Assembly: GCA_944359055.1 (NCBI GenBank)
Contig: CALVSO010000010.1
Location: forward strand, 1-52,614
DNA from: an uncultured Bacilli bacterium
Lineage (GTDB): Bacteria; Bacillota_I; Bacilli_A; RF39; UBA660
Reading direction: 5' to 3'
DNA: 52,614 nt
Below the pieces are notes generated by a model. That model was not told where the DNA came from. It saw only the letters and a program-made list of their open reading frames with translations, and did no database searches. A program made the position numbers and the translations under genes. This document shows positions 37,918-46,487 of this stretch, piece by piece. Position 1 is the first letter of the stretch. Each line of letters begins with the position of its first letter.

Positions 37918-39037
37918 AATATGTTTTGATAGGTACAATCAATTGAATTAAATTTTCATCTTCTGGATTTTTAATTATTATTGGTTTTATTTCCCCATTG
38001 AAAGCTAATTCAATTTTATCACAATCTAATACCTTAATTGCATCCATCATATATTTAGATGAAAAAGCAATTTTAATATTTTCTTCATTATTTTTTTCTA
38101 CTTCTATCTTTTCCACAACATTTCCTATTTCTGGAATATTAGAAGTTACCACTACAGTATTATCAGTACACTCTAATTTAACAGTATTTTTTTCTTCTTC
38201 TGTGGAAAATAATGAAACACGATCTAATAATGAATAAAAATCATGCATATCCACAGTTATTTTTAATAAGAAATCTGTTGGAATTAATCTAGAAACATCT
38301 GGATAAGTACCATTTATTAATCTTGATAACATAATTATTGTTCCAAATTTAAAGATTATTTTATTATTAAATATGTGGATTTCTACATTTTCTTCTTCAT
38401 CACTAAACATTCTTGATAATTCAATTAAATTTTTTGTTGGAATAATGATATTTATATCTTCATCCACAGTATTTTCTAAATTTATTGTTTTTTTAGCTAA
38501 TCTATAAGAATCAGTAGCAGTACATTCTAATATATTTTTAGATATTTTAAAATTCATACCTGTAATTGCTGGACGAGATTCTTGAGTAGATGCTGCAAAA
38601 GTAGTTTGATTAAATATATTTTTTAATACTTTATTACTTAATATAATAGGATTTTTACAATCTTCTAATTCTAAATCAGGAAATTCATTAACATTATTAC
38701 AATTTAATGAAAATGAACTATTTGCTGTGGAAATAAATATTTTTGAATCCATAACTTCTTCAATACTTATAATTTCATTAGGAAGTTTTCTTATAATATC
38801 ATATATATATTTCCCAAATACTACAAATTTTCCACAGCTATAATCTTCTTCTATCTCATTTTTATTAATAAATGTTTTAATAGCTATATCATTATCAGTA
38901 CTTGATAAATATAATCCTTCATTTGTTAATTCAAATTTTATGCAATTTAATATTGGTCTAATATTTTTATTAGATATACCTTTAATAACATAATTTAAAT
39001 GTTTTATTAAGTGTTCTTTTTTTATTTTAAAGTTCAT
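37916..39037 (-). CDS. dnaN: DNA polymerase III beta sliding clamp
   Basis: The protein has 373 residues with three repeated clamp domains; MNFKIKKEHLIKHLNYVIKG, RPILNCIKFE, RPAITGMNF and the C-terminal LIQLIVPIKTY are typical. It is the ring that tethers polymerase III and also the target of Hda/YabA-type regulators of DnaA. The start follows AAAGGAGC. Several near-DnaA-box sequences (TCCACAG variants) lie within the gene. Confidence 0.97.
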   Translation of the reverse strand: MNFKIKKEHLIKHLNYVIKGISNKNIRPILNCIKFELTNEGLYLSSTDNDIAIKTFINKNEIEEDYSCGKFVVFGKYIYDIIRKLPNEIISIEEVMDSKIFISTANSSFSLNCNNVNEFPDLELEDCKNPIILSNKVLKNIFNQTTFAASTQESRPAITGMNFKISKNILECTATDSYRLAKKTINLENTVDEDINIIIPTKNLIELSRMFSDEEENVEIHIFNNKIIFKFGTIIMLSRLINGTYPDVSRLIPTDFLLKITVDMHDFYSLLDRVSLFSTEEEKNTVKLECTDNTVVVTSNIPEIGNVVEKIEVEKNNEENIKIAFSSKYMMDAIKVLDCDKIELAFNGEIKPIIIKNPEDENLIQLIVPIKTY

Positions 39038-39180
39038 AACTTTCAGCTCCTTTTTTTATTATTTATATTATATATATTATTATTATTGATGTGGATAATG
39101 TGGATAACTTTCTTAAACCCTTATAAAATCTATTGTTTTATAAGGTGGATAACTATGTTGAAATCATTGAGTTATCCACG
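39038..39180. other. oriC unwinding region between dnaA and dnaN
   Basis: Two perfect DnaA boxes TGTGGATAA abut at 39090-39098 and 39099-39107. A one-mismatch box is at 39144-39152, and TTATCCACG lies at 39172-39180 inside the dnaA 3' end. Beyond the paired boxes, reading toward dnaN on the minus strand, the sequence is TAATAATAATA followed by ~40 bp of pure A/T. This fits the DnaA-trio and unwinding element that B. subtilis has at the same place. Inferred from layout. Confidence 0.75.
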
Positions 39181-40525
39181 GTAGTTGGGAAATAACTTTG
39201 TTGATTTCAATATTTAATTCATCGTTAGTTTCAACTTCTTTTTTAATTTTATTCACAGCATGCATAACTGTAGTATGATCTTTTCCACCAAATTCAGCTC
39301 CAATTTTAGGTAAAGATTCCTTTAGATATATTCTACATATATACATAGCTATTTGTCTTGGTATTGTAATATCATTTGATTTTCTTTTTCCTCTTAAATC
39401 TTCTATACTTATGTTATAGTTATTAGCTATTATTTGTTGAACTTGTTCTATTTTATTTTTAGATATAACACTACCACCAAAATAATCTTTTAAAGCATCC
39501 ATCGCAAGTTCTAGTGTAATATCTGAACCATTCATAATGGCAGCATATGCAATCGTTCTAGTAATAGCACCTTCTAATTTTCTAATATCAGTAGTACAAT
39601 TATTAGCTATATATTCCTTAACATCCTGTGGAAAAAATGTATTTAAATTATTGCTATCTATCTTTCTATCAATAATATCTATTCTTAATTGATAATCTGG
39701 TGGAAGAATATTAACAATTAATCCCCAAACAAATCTTGTTCTTAATCTTTCTTCTAATTTTTTTAAATCATCAGGAGATCTATCAGATGCAATGATAATT
39801 TGTTTATTATTAGTATATAAATCATTAAAAGTGTTGAAAAATTCTTGTTGAGTTTTATGAGCAATTTCTAAATATTGAATATCATCAATCATTAAAACAT
39901 CAACATTACGATATTTTTCTTTAAAACAGTCAATATTATCAAAATTACTATCATTATCTTTTCTATATATTTTTAAAAAATCATTAACAAATGTATCTGC
40001 TGTAACATATAATACCTTTTTTCTACTATTTTCTTTTATATAATTACCAATAGCATGCATTAAATGAGTTTTTCCTAATCCACTTTTTCCATATATAAAT
40101 AAAGGATTATACATACTGCCAGGTTGTTCAGCTACTGCTAAGGCAGAAGCTTTAGCAAATTTATTACTGCTACCAGAGACAAAAGATTCAAAAGTATACT
40201 TTGGATCTAAATTAGATTGGAAAATAGCAGATTCAGGAACACCAATTTCATCTACATCGATAATACTTTCACTATTTAATTCATCTTCAGTTACAAATTC
40301 AAATTTAAAAATAGATCCAGTAACATCAGTAAATGTTTTTTCAATTAAATCAATATAATTTTCTTTTAAATGTTTTTTATGCACAGGCATAGGAACTAAT
40401 ATTTTAGCGTATTCTTCATTTAATTCAACTAATTTAGTTTCAGAAAACCACATATCATATAATACTGGTGTTAAATTTTGTTCCATCTTTTCTAAAAAGG
40501 AATTCCATATATTGTTGATATCCAT
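39164..40525 (-). CDS. dnaA: chromosomal replication initiator DnaA
   Basis: The protein has 453 residues: domain I (1-80), a short linker, AAA+ domain with Walker A YGKSGLGKTH (145-153) and Walker B VLMIDDIQYL, and domain IV with RGKRKSNDITIPRQIAMYI and the GGKDHTTVMHA box-recognition helix. It binds TTATCCACA boxes and melts oriC. The start follows GGGTG. Boxes lie both upstream and downstream of the gene, the bipartite oriC arrangement of Bacillus. Confidence 0.98.
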   Translation of the reverse strand: MDINNIWNSFLEKMEQNLTPVLYDMWFSETKLVELNEEYAKILVPMPVHKKHLKENYIDLIEKTFTDVTGSIFKFEFVTEDELNSESIIDVDEIGVPESAIFQSNLDPKYTFESFVSGSSNKFAKASALAVAEQPGSMYNPLFIYGKSGLGKTHLMHAIGNYIKENSRKKVLYVTADTFVNDFLKIYRKDNDSNFDNIDCFKEKYRNVDVLMIDDIQYLEIAHKTQQEFFNTFNDLYTNNKQIIIASDRSPDDLKKLEERLRTRFVWGLIVNILPPDYQLRIDIIDRKIDSNNLNTFFPQDVKEYIANNCTTDIRKLEGAITRTIAYAAIMNGSDITLELAMDALKDYFGGSVISKNKIEQVQQIIANNYNISIEDLRGKRKSNDITIPRQIAMYICRIYLKESLPKIGAEFGGKDHTTVMHAVNKIKKEVETNDELNIEINKVISQLPWITQ

Positions 40526-41013
40526 AAACTATCACCCACTTTATACACATATATTCTACACTATTTTAAATAAAAACGCTATAAAAAAATAAAAAAAAAC
40601 ATATTTTCCACACAATAAAGTACTTGAAATTGTTGGGAAATAATAGTTATACACATATATGTGGAAAACTAAATCCACATGTCAAAAGATATGTTAATAA
40701 AATATTCCACAATTGTTAATAAAAATGTGGATAACTTAATAAAATGTGGAAAACTACTAAAATTTTATCAAGAAATTGTTAATATATAGTATATAAAAAA
40801 TATTCAATGTTGACATAAAAATTTTAATTTATTACTATTCCACAGGATTATATTTTTAGTTGGGAAATAAGAAATTATGAAATTATAAAAAATCAAACTT
40901 TATTTATGATTGAAAAAATCAAAAAAAACATTAAAATATGCTTCTAATAATTAATTAAAAATTAATCTTAATACTTTATAAATACTTATATTTAAAAAAA
41001 ATAATAAAAATAT
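40526..41013. other. oriC upstream box cluster between dnaA and rpmH
   Basis: A ~490-bp gene-free, very AT-rich stretch. DnaA boxes and near-boxes: TTTTCCACA 40604, TTATACACA 40647, TGTGGAAAA 40660, AATCCACAT 40672, TATTCCACA 40703, TGTGGATAA 40726 (perfect), TGTGGAAAA 40745, TATTCCACA 40836. Two TTGGGAAATA motifs lie at 40633 and 40860. The dnaA promoter region, with a possible TAGAAT -10, is at the left end. Genes diverge from here, so replication should start in this interval or at 39038-39180. Confidence 0.8.
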
Positions 41014-41042
41014 TTGACAAAATTAACTTTTATCTATATAAT
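41014..41042 (+). promoter_or_regulatory. rpmH operon promoter
   Basis: TTGACA (41014-41019) and TATAAT (41037-41042) are exact consensus with a 17-nt spacer, 45 bp before the rpmH start. This should be one of the strongest promoters in the window. Confidence 0.9.
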
Positions 41043-41086
41043 TAATAAAGCAATCAAAAAAACGAAATTTTGGAGGTGGATTATAA

Positions 41087-41209
41087 ATGAAAAGAACTTA
41101 TCAACCAAATAATAGAAAAAGAAGTAAAAAAATGGGTTTCTTAGCACGTGTTAAAACTAAGGTAGTAAGTAATCGTCGTAAAAAAGGACGCAAAGTTTTA
41201 GCTCATTAA
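41087..41209 (+). CDS. rpmH: 50S ribosomal protein L34
   Basis: The protein has 40 residues: [20 protein letters not shown] at the start and [11 protein letters not shown] at the end. L34 is usually 44 residues; compared with STKNGRKVLAARRRKG the middle here is [12 protein letters not shown], so about four residues are missing. The ATG follows GGAGGTG. It heads the rpmH-rnpA-yidC-khpB operon. Confidence 0.97.
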   Translation: MKRTYQPNNRKRSKKMGFLARVKTKVVSNRRKKGRKVLAH

Positions 41210-41210
41210 T

Positions 41211-41236
41211 ACACCACTGATACACAGTGGTGTTTT
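41211..41236 (+). terminator. hairpin between rpmH and rnpA
   Basis: ACACCACTG pairs with CAGTGGTGT around a 5-nt loop, followed by TTTT. As it lies inside the operon it probably acts as a partial terminator, giving more L34 than RNase P protein. Confidence 0.75.
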
Positions 41237-41256
41237 CTTAATGTAGGAGTGAAGTT

Positions 41257-41601
41257 ATGAATAAAGAACATATTGTCAAAAAAAATTTAGATTTTCAAAG
41301 TATAATTAAAAATAATAAACCATATAAATATAAAGATTATATATTATATATAGAAAGAAATAAAGAAAATAATTATCGATTTGGTTTTTCTGTTGGTAAA
41401 AAAATTGGTAAAGCCTTTATGAGAAATAAAGTAAAAAGACAATTAAGGCATATTATTGCTAAAAAAGACTACCAAAATGGCTTTAATTGTATTATAATAG
41501 TAGGTAGTAATATTTTAAATAAATCTTATAATGAAATGGAACAAAATTTATTAGAAGTATTATCAAGAAATAATTTAATTAAAGGAGATAAAGATGAATA
41601 A
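41257..41601 (+). CDS. rnpA: ribonuclease P protein component
   Basis: The protein has 114 residues: FSVGKKIGKAFMRNKVKRQLRHII contains the RNase P RNR motif. It binds the catalytic RNA and the 5' leader of pre-tRNA. Start follows TAGGAG; the end overlaps yidC by 8 nt. Confidence 0.96.
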   Translation: MNKEHIVKKNLDFQSIIKNNKPYKYKDYILYIERNKENNYRFGFSVGKKIGKAFMRNKVKRQLRHIIAKKDYQNGFNCIIIVGSNILNKSYNEMEQNLLEVLSRNNLIKGDKDE

Positions 41602-42601
41602 AAAAATTATATTAATTTTAACTGCAATTTTATTACTAACAGGATGTACTAAGTATAAAACTTATGATAAACAGCCAGTCGTAATTGAATCAACAGGTCA
41701 AAGAGTTGTTGAAAATATTTTGTGTAAGACTGAAGCAACAGAAGAAGAGTTTAATAAGCTAAAAGAACAAAATAAGGATAAATTGGATGAACAATTAAAT
41801 AATTCAAGTATTACTCAAGAAGAATATGATAAAAAAATAGAAGAATTAAATAAAACATTTGATATATCAGATGTTGCATATTGTACTGAATTTCAAGTTT
41901 TTGCTGAAAATGAAGGATTATGGACTACTTTATTTGTTAAAACCCTAGCTTGGTTAATTATTAAAATAGGGACATTTACTAAAAATTATGGTTGGGCTAT
42001 TATATTAGTTACAATATTAATTAGATTAGTATTATTCCCTTTAACACAAAAAACAGCAATGCAATCAGAAAACTTAAATGCAGCTAAATCAAAACTAGAT
42101 AAATTAGAATTAAAATATAAAAATAGAAACGATCAACAATCTCAAATGTTAAAAGCACAAGAAATGATGAAAATATATAAAGATTATAATATTAATCCAA
42201 TGTCTGGATGTCTATTTGCTTTAATTCAAATTCCATTATTCTTTGCTTTCTACGAAGCATTATATAGATTACCAGTTGTTTTAGAAGAAAACTTCTATGG
42301 TATTAATTTAGGTTTAACACCTCTTAATGCATTATCAAATGGACAATTTTATTATTTAATTTTTAGTGCATTAGTTATCGCTGCTACTTATTTCTCATTT
42401 AAATTAAATTCATCAATGAATCCATCTGGTGAACAAGCTAATCAAATGAAGATGATGATGAACATAAGTATTGTAATGATTTCAATAGCATCATTTACAA
42501 TATCTACTGGTATTGCTTTATATTGGATTGTTAATAGTAGTTTTACAATAGTTCAAAATTTATTAGTTAAAAGGAGAAAGAAAAATGATCACATTGCATA
42601 A
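41594..42601 (+). CDS. yidC: YidC/OxaA membrane protein insertase
   Basis: The protein has 335 residues: a lipoprotein signal with lipobox LLTGC (Cys18), a lysine/glutamate-rich extracellular linker and then the five-helix insertase core. It includes ILIRLVLFPLTQKTAMQSE with its conserved hydrophilic-groove Arg, and PMSGCLFALIQIPLFFAFYEAL. It inserts membrane proteins with or without SecYEG. In spore formers the SpoIIIJ copy is in this location and is required for sigma-G activation. It overlaps khpB by 17 nt. Confidence 0.95.
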   Translation: MNKKIILILTAILLLTGCTKYKTYDKQPVVIESTGQRVVENILCKTEATEEEFNKLKEQNKDKLDEQLNNSSITQEEYDKKIEELNKTFDISDVAYCTEFQVFAENEGLWTTLFVKTLAWLIIKIGTFTKNYGWAIILVTILIRLVLFPLTQKTAMQSENLNAAKSKLDKLELKYKNRNDQQSQMLKAQEMMKIYKDYNINPMSGCLFALIQIPLFFAFYEALYRLPVVLEENFYGINLGLTPLNALSNGQFYYLIFSALVIAATYFSFKLNSSMNPSGEQANQMKMMMNISIVMISIASFTISTGIALYWIVNSSFTIVQNLLVKRRKKNDHIA

Positions 42602-43184
42602 ATATGAAGGAAAAAATGTTGATTTATTAAAAGAACAATGTTTAAATGAATTAGAAGATGCCTATATGGTAACAAAAGAATTAGAAAGTGGTTTATTTAA
42701 AGGTAAAAAATATCAATTAGAAGCAATAACAAAAGAAGAAATTATATCTTCAATAAAATCATTTATTAATGAATTAAGTAAAAATATGAATTTAGAAATT
42801 AATTCAGAAATAAGAATTGAAGAAAATAATATTAATATTTTATTAGTGAGTGATAACAATAATATTCTAATAGGTAAAGATGGTAAAACATTAAATGCAA
42901 TTCAATTAATTTTAAGACAATCTTTTAAAGAATTAAATCAATTTAATTTAAGAATTATAGTTGATGTAAGTAATTATAAAGCTAAAAAAATAAAAAATTT
43001 AGAGTATGAAGTTAAAAAAATTTGTAAAGAAGTTTTAAAAACTAAAGTTGAAGTTAAATTAGACCCAATGAATTCTTATGAAAGAAGAAAAGTTCATTCA
43101 GTTGTAGCAGAATTTGAAGGATTACAATCTATTAGTTATGGAGAAACTCCTAATAGATATACAGTTATAAAAATTAAAGACTAA
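42585..43184 (+). CDS. khpB: KhpB (Jag), KH-R3H RNA-binding protein
   Basis: The protein has 199 residues: Jag-N domain, a KH domain with IGKDGKTLNAIQLIL (~97-111), and an R3H domain with YERRKVHSVVAEFEG. It binds small and messenger RNAs, usually with KhpA. Start follows AAAGGAG. The position after yidC is conserved in Firmicutes. Confidence 0.95.
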   Translation: MITLHKYEGKNVDLLKEQCLNELEDAYMVTKELESGLFKGKKYQLEAITKEEIISSIKSFINELSKNMNLEINSEIRIEENNINILLVSDNNNILIGKDGKTLNAIQLILRQSFKELNQFNLRIIVDVSNYKAKKIKNLEYEVKKICKEVLKTKVEVKLDPMNSYERRKVHSVVAEFEGLQSISYGETPNRYTVIKIKD

Positions 43185-43196
43185 TAGTCTTTTTTT
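43175..43196 (+). terminator. terminator after khpB
   Basis: AAAGAC pairs with GTCTTT around TAATA and is followed by TTTTT. It includes the khpB stop codon and closes the rpmH operon. Confidence 0.85.
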
Positions 43197-43197
43197 A

Positions 43198-43284
43198 GTC
43201 CAATAAAAAATAAAAAAATGGTCCAATAAAAATATTGAAAACGGTCCAATGAATATTGACTTTTTTTAAAATAATATATATAAT
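43198..43284 (+). promoter_or_regulatory. promoter with three GTCCAAT direct repeats
   Basis: GTCCAAT occurs at 43198, 43221 and 43244, exactly 23 bp apart. Five bp after the third copy comes TTGACT (43256-43261), then 17 nt, then TATAAT (43279-43284), 26 bp before the ATPase start. Sites placed upstream of a -35 at about two-turn spacing look like an activator or cooperative regulator array. Confidence 0.65.
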
Positions 43285-43309
43285 TTAAATTAATGAGAGG
43301 TGAAATATT

Positions 43310-44587
43310 ATGGACATAATTAATTATAAAAAAAGAATTGCAGATAAACAAGTAGAAGAATATTTAAAATTATTTGGAGCTGTCGTAATAGAAGGTCCAA
43401 AATATTGTGGTAAGACTTGGCTTGGAAGATATCATGCTAAAAGTGAAACAACATTATATAATGAAACAGGTATGGATTCAAAAAATATTAATATTGCTAA
43501 AATCTCTCCTGAAATAATTATGGAAGGAGAAAAACCAAAACTTATTGATGAATGGCAAGGAGCAACTAATTTATGGGATGCAATAAGAAATGATGTTGAC
43601 AAAACAGGTTTGAGAGGTCAATATATATTAACCGGTTCATCTACTCCTAACCGCGAAGGAATATTACATAGTGGTGCAGGAAGATTTGGTAAAATTTATT
43701 TAAGAACAATGTCATTATATGAATCAGGTGATTCAACAGGTGTAGTTTCTCTTAAAGATATATGCGCTGGTAAAAAAATAGCTAAAGCTAACAAAAAAAT
43801 AACATTAAAAAAATTAGCAGAATTAGTAATTCGTGGTGGTTGGCCAGCTAATATTAATGATACTTGTGAAGATTCACAAAAAAAAATAAAACAATATATA
43901 AAGTTAATTATTGATAATGATTTGTATAAATTAGATGGTATTGAAAGAGATAAACATAAAATAAATTTATTATTGAAATCATTAGCTAGAAATGAATCAA
44001 CTACTGCTTCTAACAATACGATTATAAATGACATTTTAGATAATGATAATGAAAATATTGATAAAAAAACTATTTCATCATATTTAAACACATTAGATAA
44101 AATATTTTTAATTGATAATGATGAACCATATTCTTTAAACATAAGATCTAAAATAAGACTAAAACAATCTGAAAAAAGACATTTTGTGGACCCATCAATA
44201 TCATGTGCAATTTTAAATTTGACAGTTGATAAATTAATAAATGACCTTAATACTTTTGGCTTTATGTTTGAAGCAATGGTTGAAAGGGATTTAAAAATAT
44301 ACGCAGAAGCAATTGATGCTAAATGTTATCATTATCAAGATTATAATGATAATGAAATTGATTCAATAATTGAGTTAAATGATGGTGAATGGTGTGCTTT
44401 TGAAATAAAACTTGGTGCATATCAAGTAGAAGAGGCGGCTAAAAAATTAATAGAAATTAAAGAAAAAATAAAAGAAAATGGTGGAAAAGAACCAAAATCT
44501 TTATGTGTTATTTGTGGAGTAATCGATGCAGCATATCAAAGGGAAGATGGAGTTTACGTTATCCCTATAACAGCACTTAAAGATTAA
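43310..44587 (+). CDS. AAA ATPase with C-terminal DUF4143 nuclease-like domain
   Basis: The protein has 425 residues. Walker A GPKYCGKTWLG (~30-40), Walker B KLIDEWQ, a sensor-like YILTGSSTP, and a winged-helix region around residues 220-270. The C-terminal DUF4143 domain has a PD-(D/E)XK-like core: NEIDSIIEL followed by WCAFEIKLG. The AAA_14/DUF4143 family is common in gut anaerobes and archaea; its function is not established. It has its own regulated promoter and interrupts the conserved khpB-mnmE order. Confidence 0.9.
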   Translation: MDIINYKKRIADKQVEEYLKLFGAVVIEGPKYCGKTWLGRYHAKSETTLYNETGMDSKNINIAKISPEIIMEGEKPKLIDEWQGATNLWDAIRNDVDKTGLRGQYILTGSSTPNREGILHSGAGRFGKIYLRTMSLYESGDSTGVVSLKDICAGKKIAKANKKITLKKLAELVIRGGWPANINDTCEDSQKKIKQYIKLIIDNDLYKLDGIERDKHKINLLLKSLARNESTTASNNTIINDILDNDNENIDKKTISSYLNTLDKIFLIDNDEPYSLNIRSKIRLKQSEKRHFVDPSISCAILNLTVDKLINDLNTFGFMFEAMVERDLKIYAEAIDAKCYHYQDYNDNEIDSIIELNDGEWCAFEIKLGAYQVEEAAKKLIEIKEKIKENGGKEPKSLCVICGVIDAAYQREDGVYVIPITALKD

Positions 44588-44603
44588 TAGAAAGGGTTAA
44601 AAT

Positions 44604-45119
44604 ATGTCTGAACAATTACCTAGTAAAATATTAGATGAATTAGATGATGAATATTTAAGTATTATAAATCCAATTATATCCAATGAAGAATTTATAAGAA
44701 GAAAAACATTTAATCATCATGAACATAGATCAGTTTATGGTCATAGTTTAATGGTTTCGGTAAAATCTTACCATTTAGCTAAAAAATTAGGACTTGATTA
44801 CAAAGCTGCAGCTATTGGCGGATTATTACATGATTTTTATTATAAAGATTGGCAATTAAATAAAAAAAAGCAACCATTAAGAAAACAACATGGTTTTGTT
44901 CATGCAAGAGAAGCTGTAGAAAATTCAAAAACATTATTCCCAGAATTAATTGATAAAAAAGTAGAAAATATAATAAAAAGACATATGTTTCCTTTAAACT
45001 TTATTCCCCCATTATATTATGAAAGTTGGTTAATATGTTTTGTTGATAAATATTGTTCTTTAGAAGTATTTAAAGAACCTAAAGAATGGTATAAATATAT
45101 AGGTTTAAGAAAGAAGTGA
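44604..45119 (+). CDS. HD-domain phosphohydrolase
   Basis: The protein has 171 residues. HD-domain ligands are present: HEHRSVYGHSLMV (first His), GGLLHDFYYKD (HD pair), HGFVHAREAVE and the late Asp in CFVDKY. Such proteins cleave phosphoester bonds in nucleotides or nucleic acids; the substrate is not visible. Start follows AAAGGG. It sits between the ATPase and mnmE with a 4-bp gap before the latter. Confidence 0.85.
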   Translation: MSEQLPSKILDELDDEYLSIINPIISNEEFIRRKTFNHHEHRSVYGHSLMVSVKSYHLAKKLGLDYKAAAIGGLLHDFYYKDWQLNKKKQPLRKQHGFVHAREAVENSKTLFPELIDKKVENIIKRHMFPLNFIPPLYYESWLICFVDKYCSLEVFKEPKEWYKYIGLRKK

Positions 45120-45123
45120 TAAA

Positions 45124-46479
45124 ATGGAAGATACAATAGCAGCCATTTCCACAGCATTAGGTGTTGGTGCAATATCAATAATAAGAGTAAGTGGTAATGA
45201 AGCAATAAATATAGTAAATAAAATAACTAAGTTTAAAAAATTAGATAAAGTAAATTCTCATACTATTAATTATGATTATATTGTGGAAAAAAATAAAATA
45301 ATAGATGAAGTTTTAATTTCTGTTATGAAAGCTCCTAAAACTTTTACTAAAGAAGATATAGTTGAAATTAATTGTCATGGTGGCATAGCAACAACTAATA
45401 AAGTTTTAGAATTATTATTAACTAATGGATGTAGATTAGCAGAACCAGGAGAATTTACAAAACGAGCTTTTTTAAATGGAAGAATCGATTTAATTGAAGC
45501 TGAAGGAATTATGGATTTAATTAATTCTAAAACAGAAATATCACGTAATTTAGCTATCAATCAAGTAAATGGTAGTACTTCACAATTAATTAAAGATTTA
45601 AGACAAAGTATTATTGAAATACTAGCTAACATTGAAGTTAATATTGATTATCCAGAATATGAAGATATTGAAGAAATGACTACTGAAATGTTAGATAAAA
45701 GAATAGTAGATATTGAAAATAATATTAAAACTATTCTTAATAAAAGTGAAAATGGTAAAATTGTTAAAGAAGGAATAAATGTTGCTTTAATAGGACGACC
45801 AAATGTTGGTAAAAGTAGCCTATTAAACTGTTTATTAGAGGATGAAAAAGCTATTGTAACTGATATTGCAGGTACTACTCGTGATTGTGTTGAAGGTACA
45901 ATAAGTATAGATGGAATAATAATTAATTTAATTGATACTGCTGGTATTAGAGAAACTAGTGATGTAGTTGAAAGTATAGGTGTTAATAAGAGTATAGATT
46001 TAATGAATAATTCTGATTTAGTATTATTATTACTTAACAATAATGAAGAATTAAATAACGAAGATTTAGAATTATTAGATAAAATTAAAAATAAAAATTA
46101 TTTAATAGTTATTAATAAAAATGATTTAGAAAATAAATTAGATATTAGTAAATTAGATAAAGATAAAATAATTAATATAAGTGCTTTAAATAATAATGGT
46201 ATTGATGAGTTAAAAAATAAAATTAAACAAATATTTAATTTAGATAAGATTGAAACATCTGATTTAACTTATTTAACTAATGCTAGATCTATCTCTTTAT
46301 TGAAGCAAGCACTTAATGCAATCACTGATATTAAAATGGGTATAGGTAATAATTTGCCTATAGATATGTTAGAAATAGATTTAAAAAATGTTTGGAATTT
46401 ATTAGGTAGCATTATTGGTGTTACATATGAAGAAGAATTAATTGATCAATTATTTAGTCAATTTTGTTTAGGAAAGTAG
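45124..46479 (+). CDS. mnmE: tRNA modification GTPase MnmE
   Basis: The protein has 451 residues: the tetrahydrofolate-binding N-terminal domain (DTIAAISTALGVGAISIIRVSG), G domain with GRPNVGKSSLLN, DIAGTTRD, DTAGIRET and NKND, and the C-terminal FCLGK with the catalytic Cys. With MnmG it makes the 5-carboxymethylaminomethyl group on wobble U34. Adjacent mnmG starts 8 bp after its stop. Confidence 0.97.
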   Translation: MEDTIAAISTALGVGAISIIRVSGNEAINIVNKITKFKKLDKVNSHTINYDYIVEKNKIIDEVLISVMKAPKTFTKEDIVEINCHGGIATTNKVLELLLTNGCRLAEPGEFTKRAFLNGRIDLIEAEGIMDLINSKTEISRNLAINQVNGSTSQLIKDLRQSIIEILANIEVNIDYPEYEDIEEMTTEMLDKRIVDIENNIKTILNKSENGKIVKEGINVALIGRPNVGKSSLLNCLLEDEKAIVTDIAGTTRDCVEGTISIDGIIINLIDTAGIRETSDVVESIGVNKSIDLMNNSDLVLLLLNNNEELNNEDLELLDKIKNKNYLIVINKNDLENKLDISKLDKDKIINISALNNNGIDELKNKIKQIFNLDKIETSDLTYLTNARSISLLKQALNAITDIKMGIGNNLPIDMLEIDLKNVWNLLGSIIGVTYEEELIDQLFSQFCLGK

Positions 46480-46487
46480 GTGTTAAA

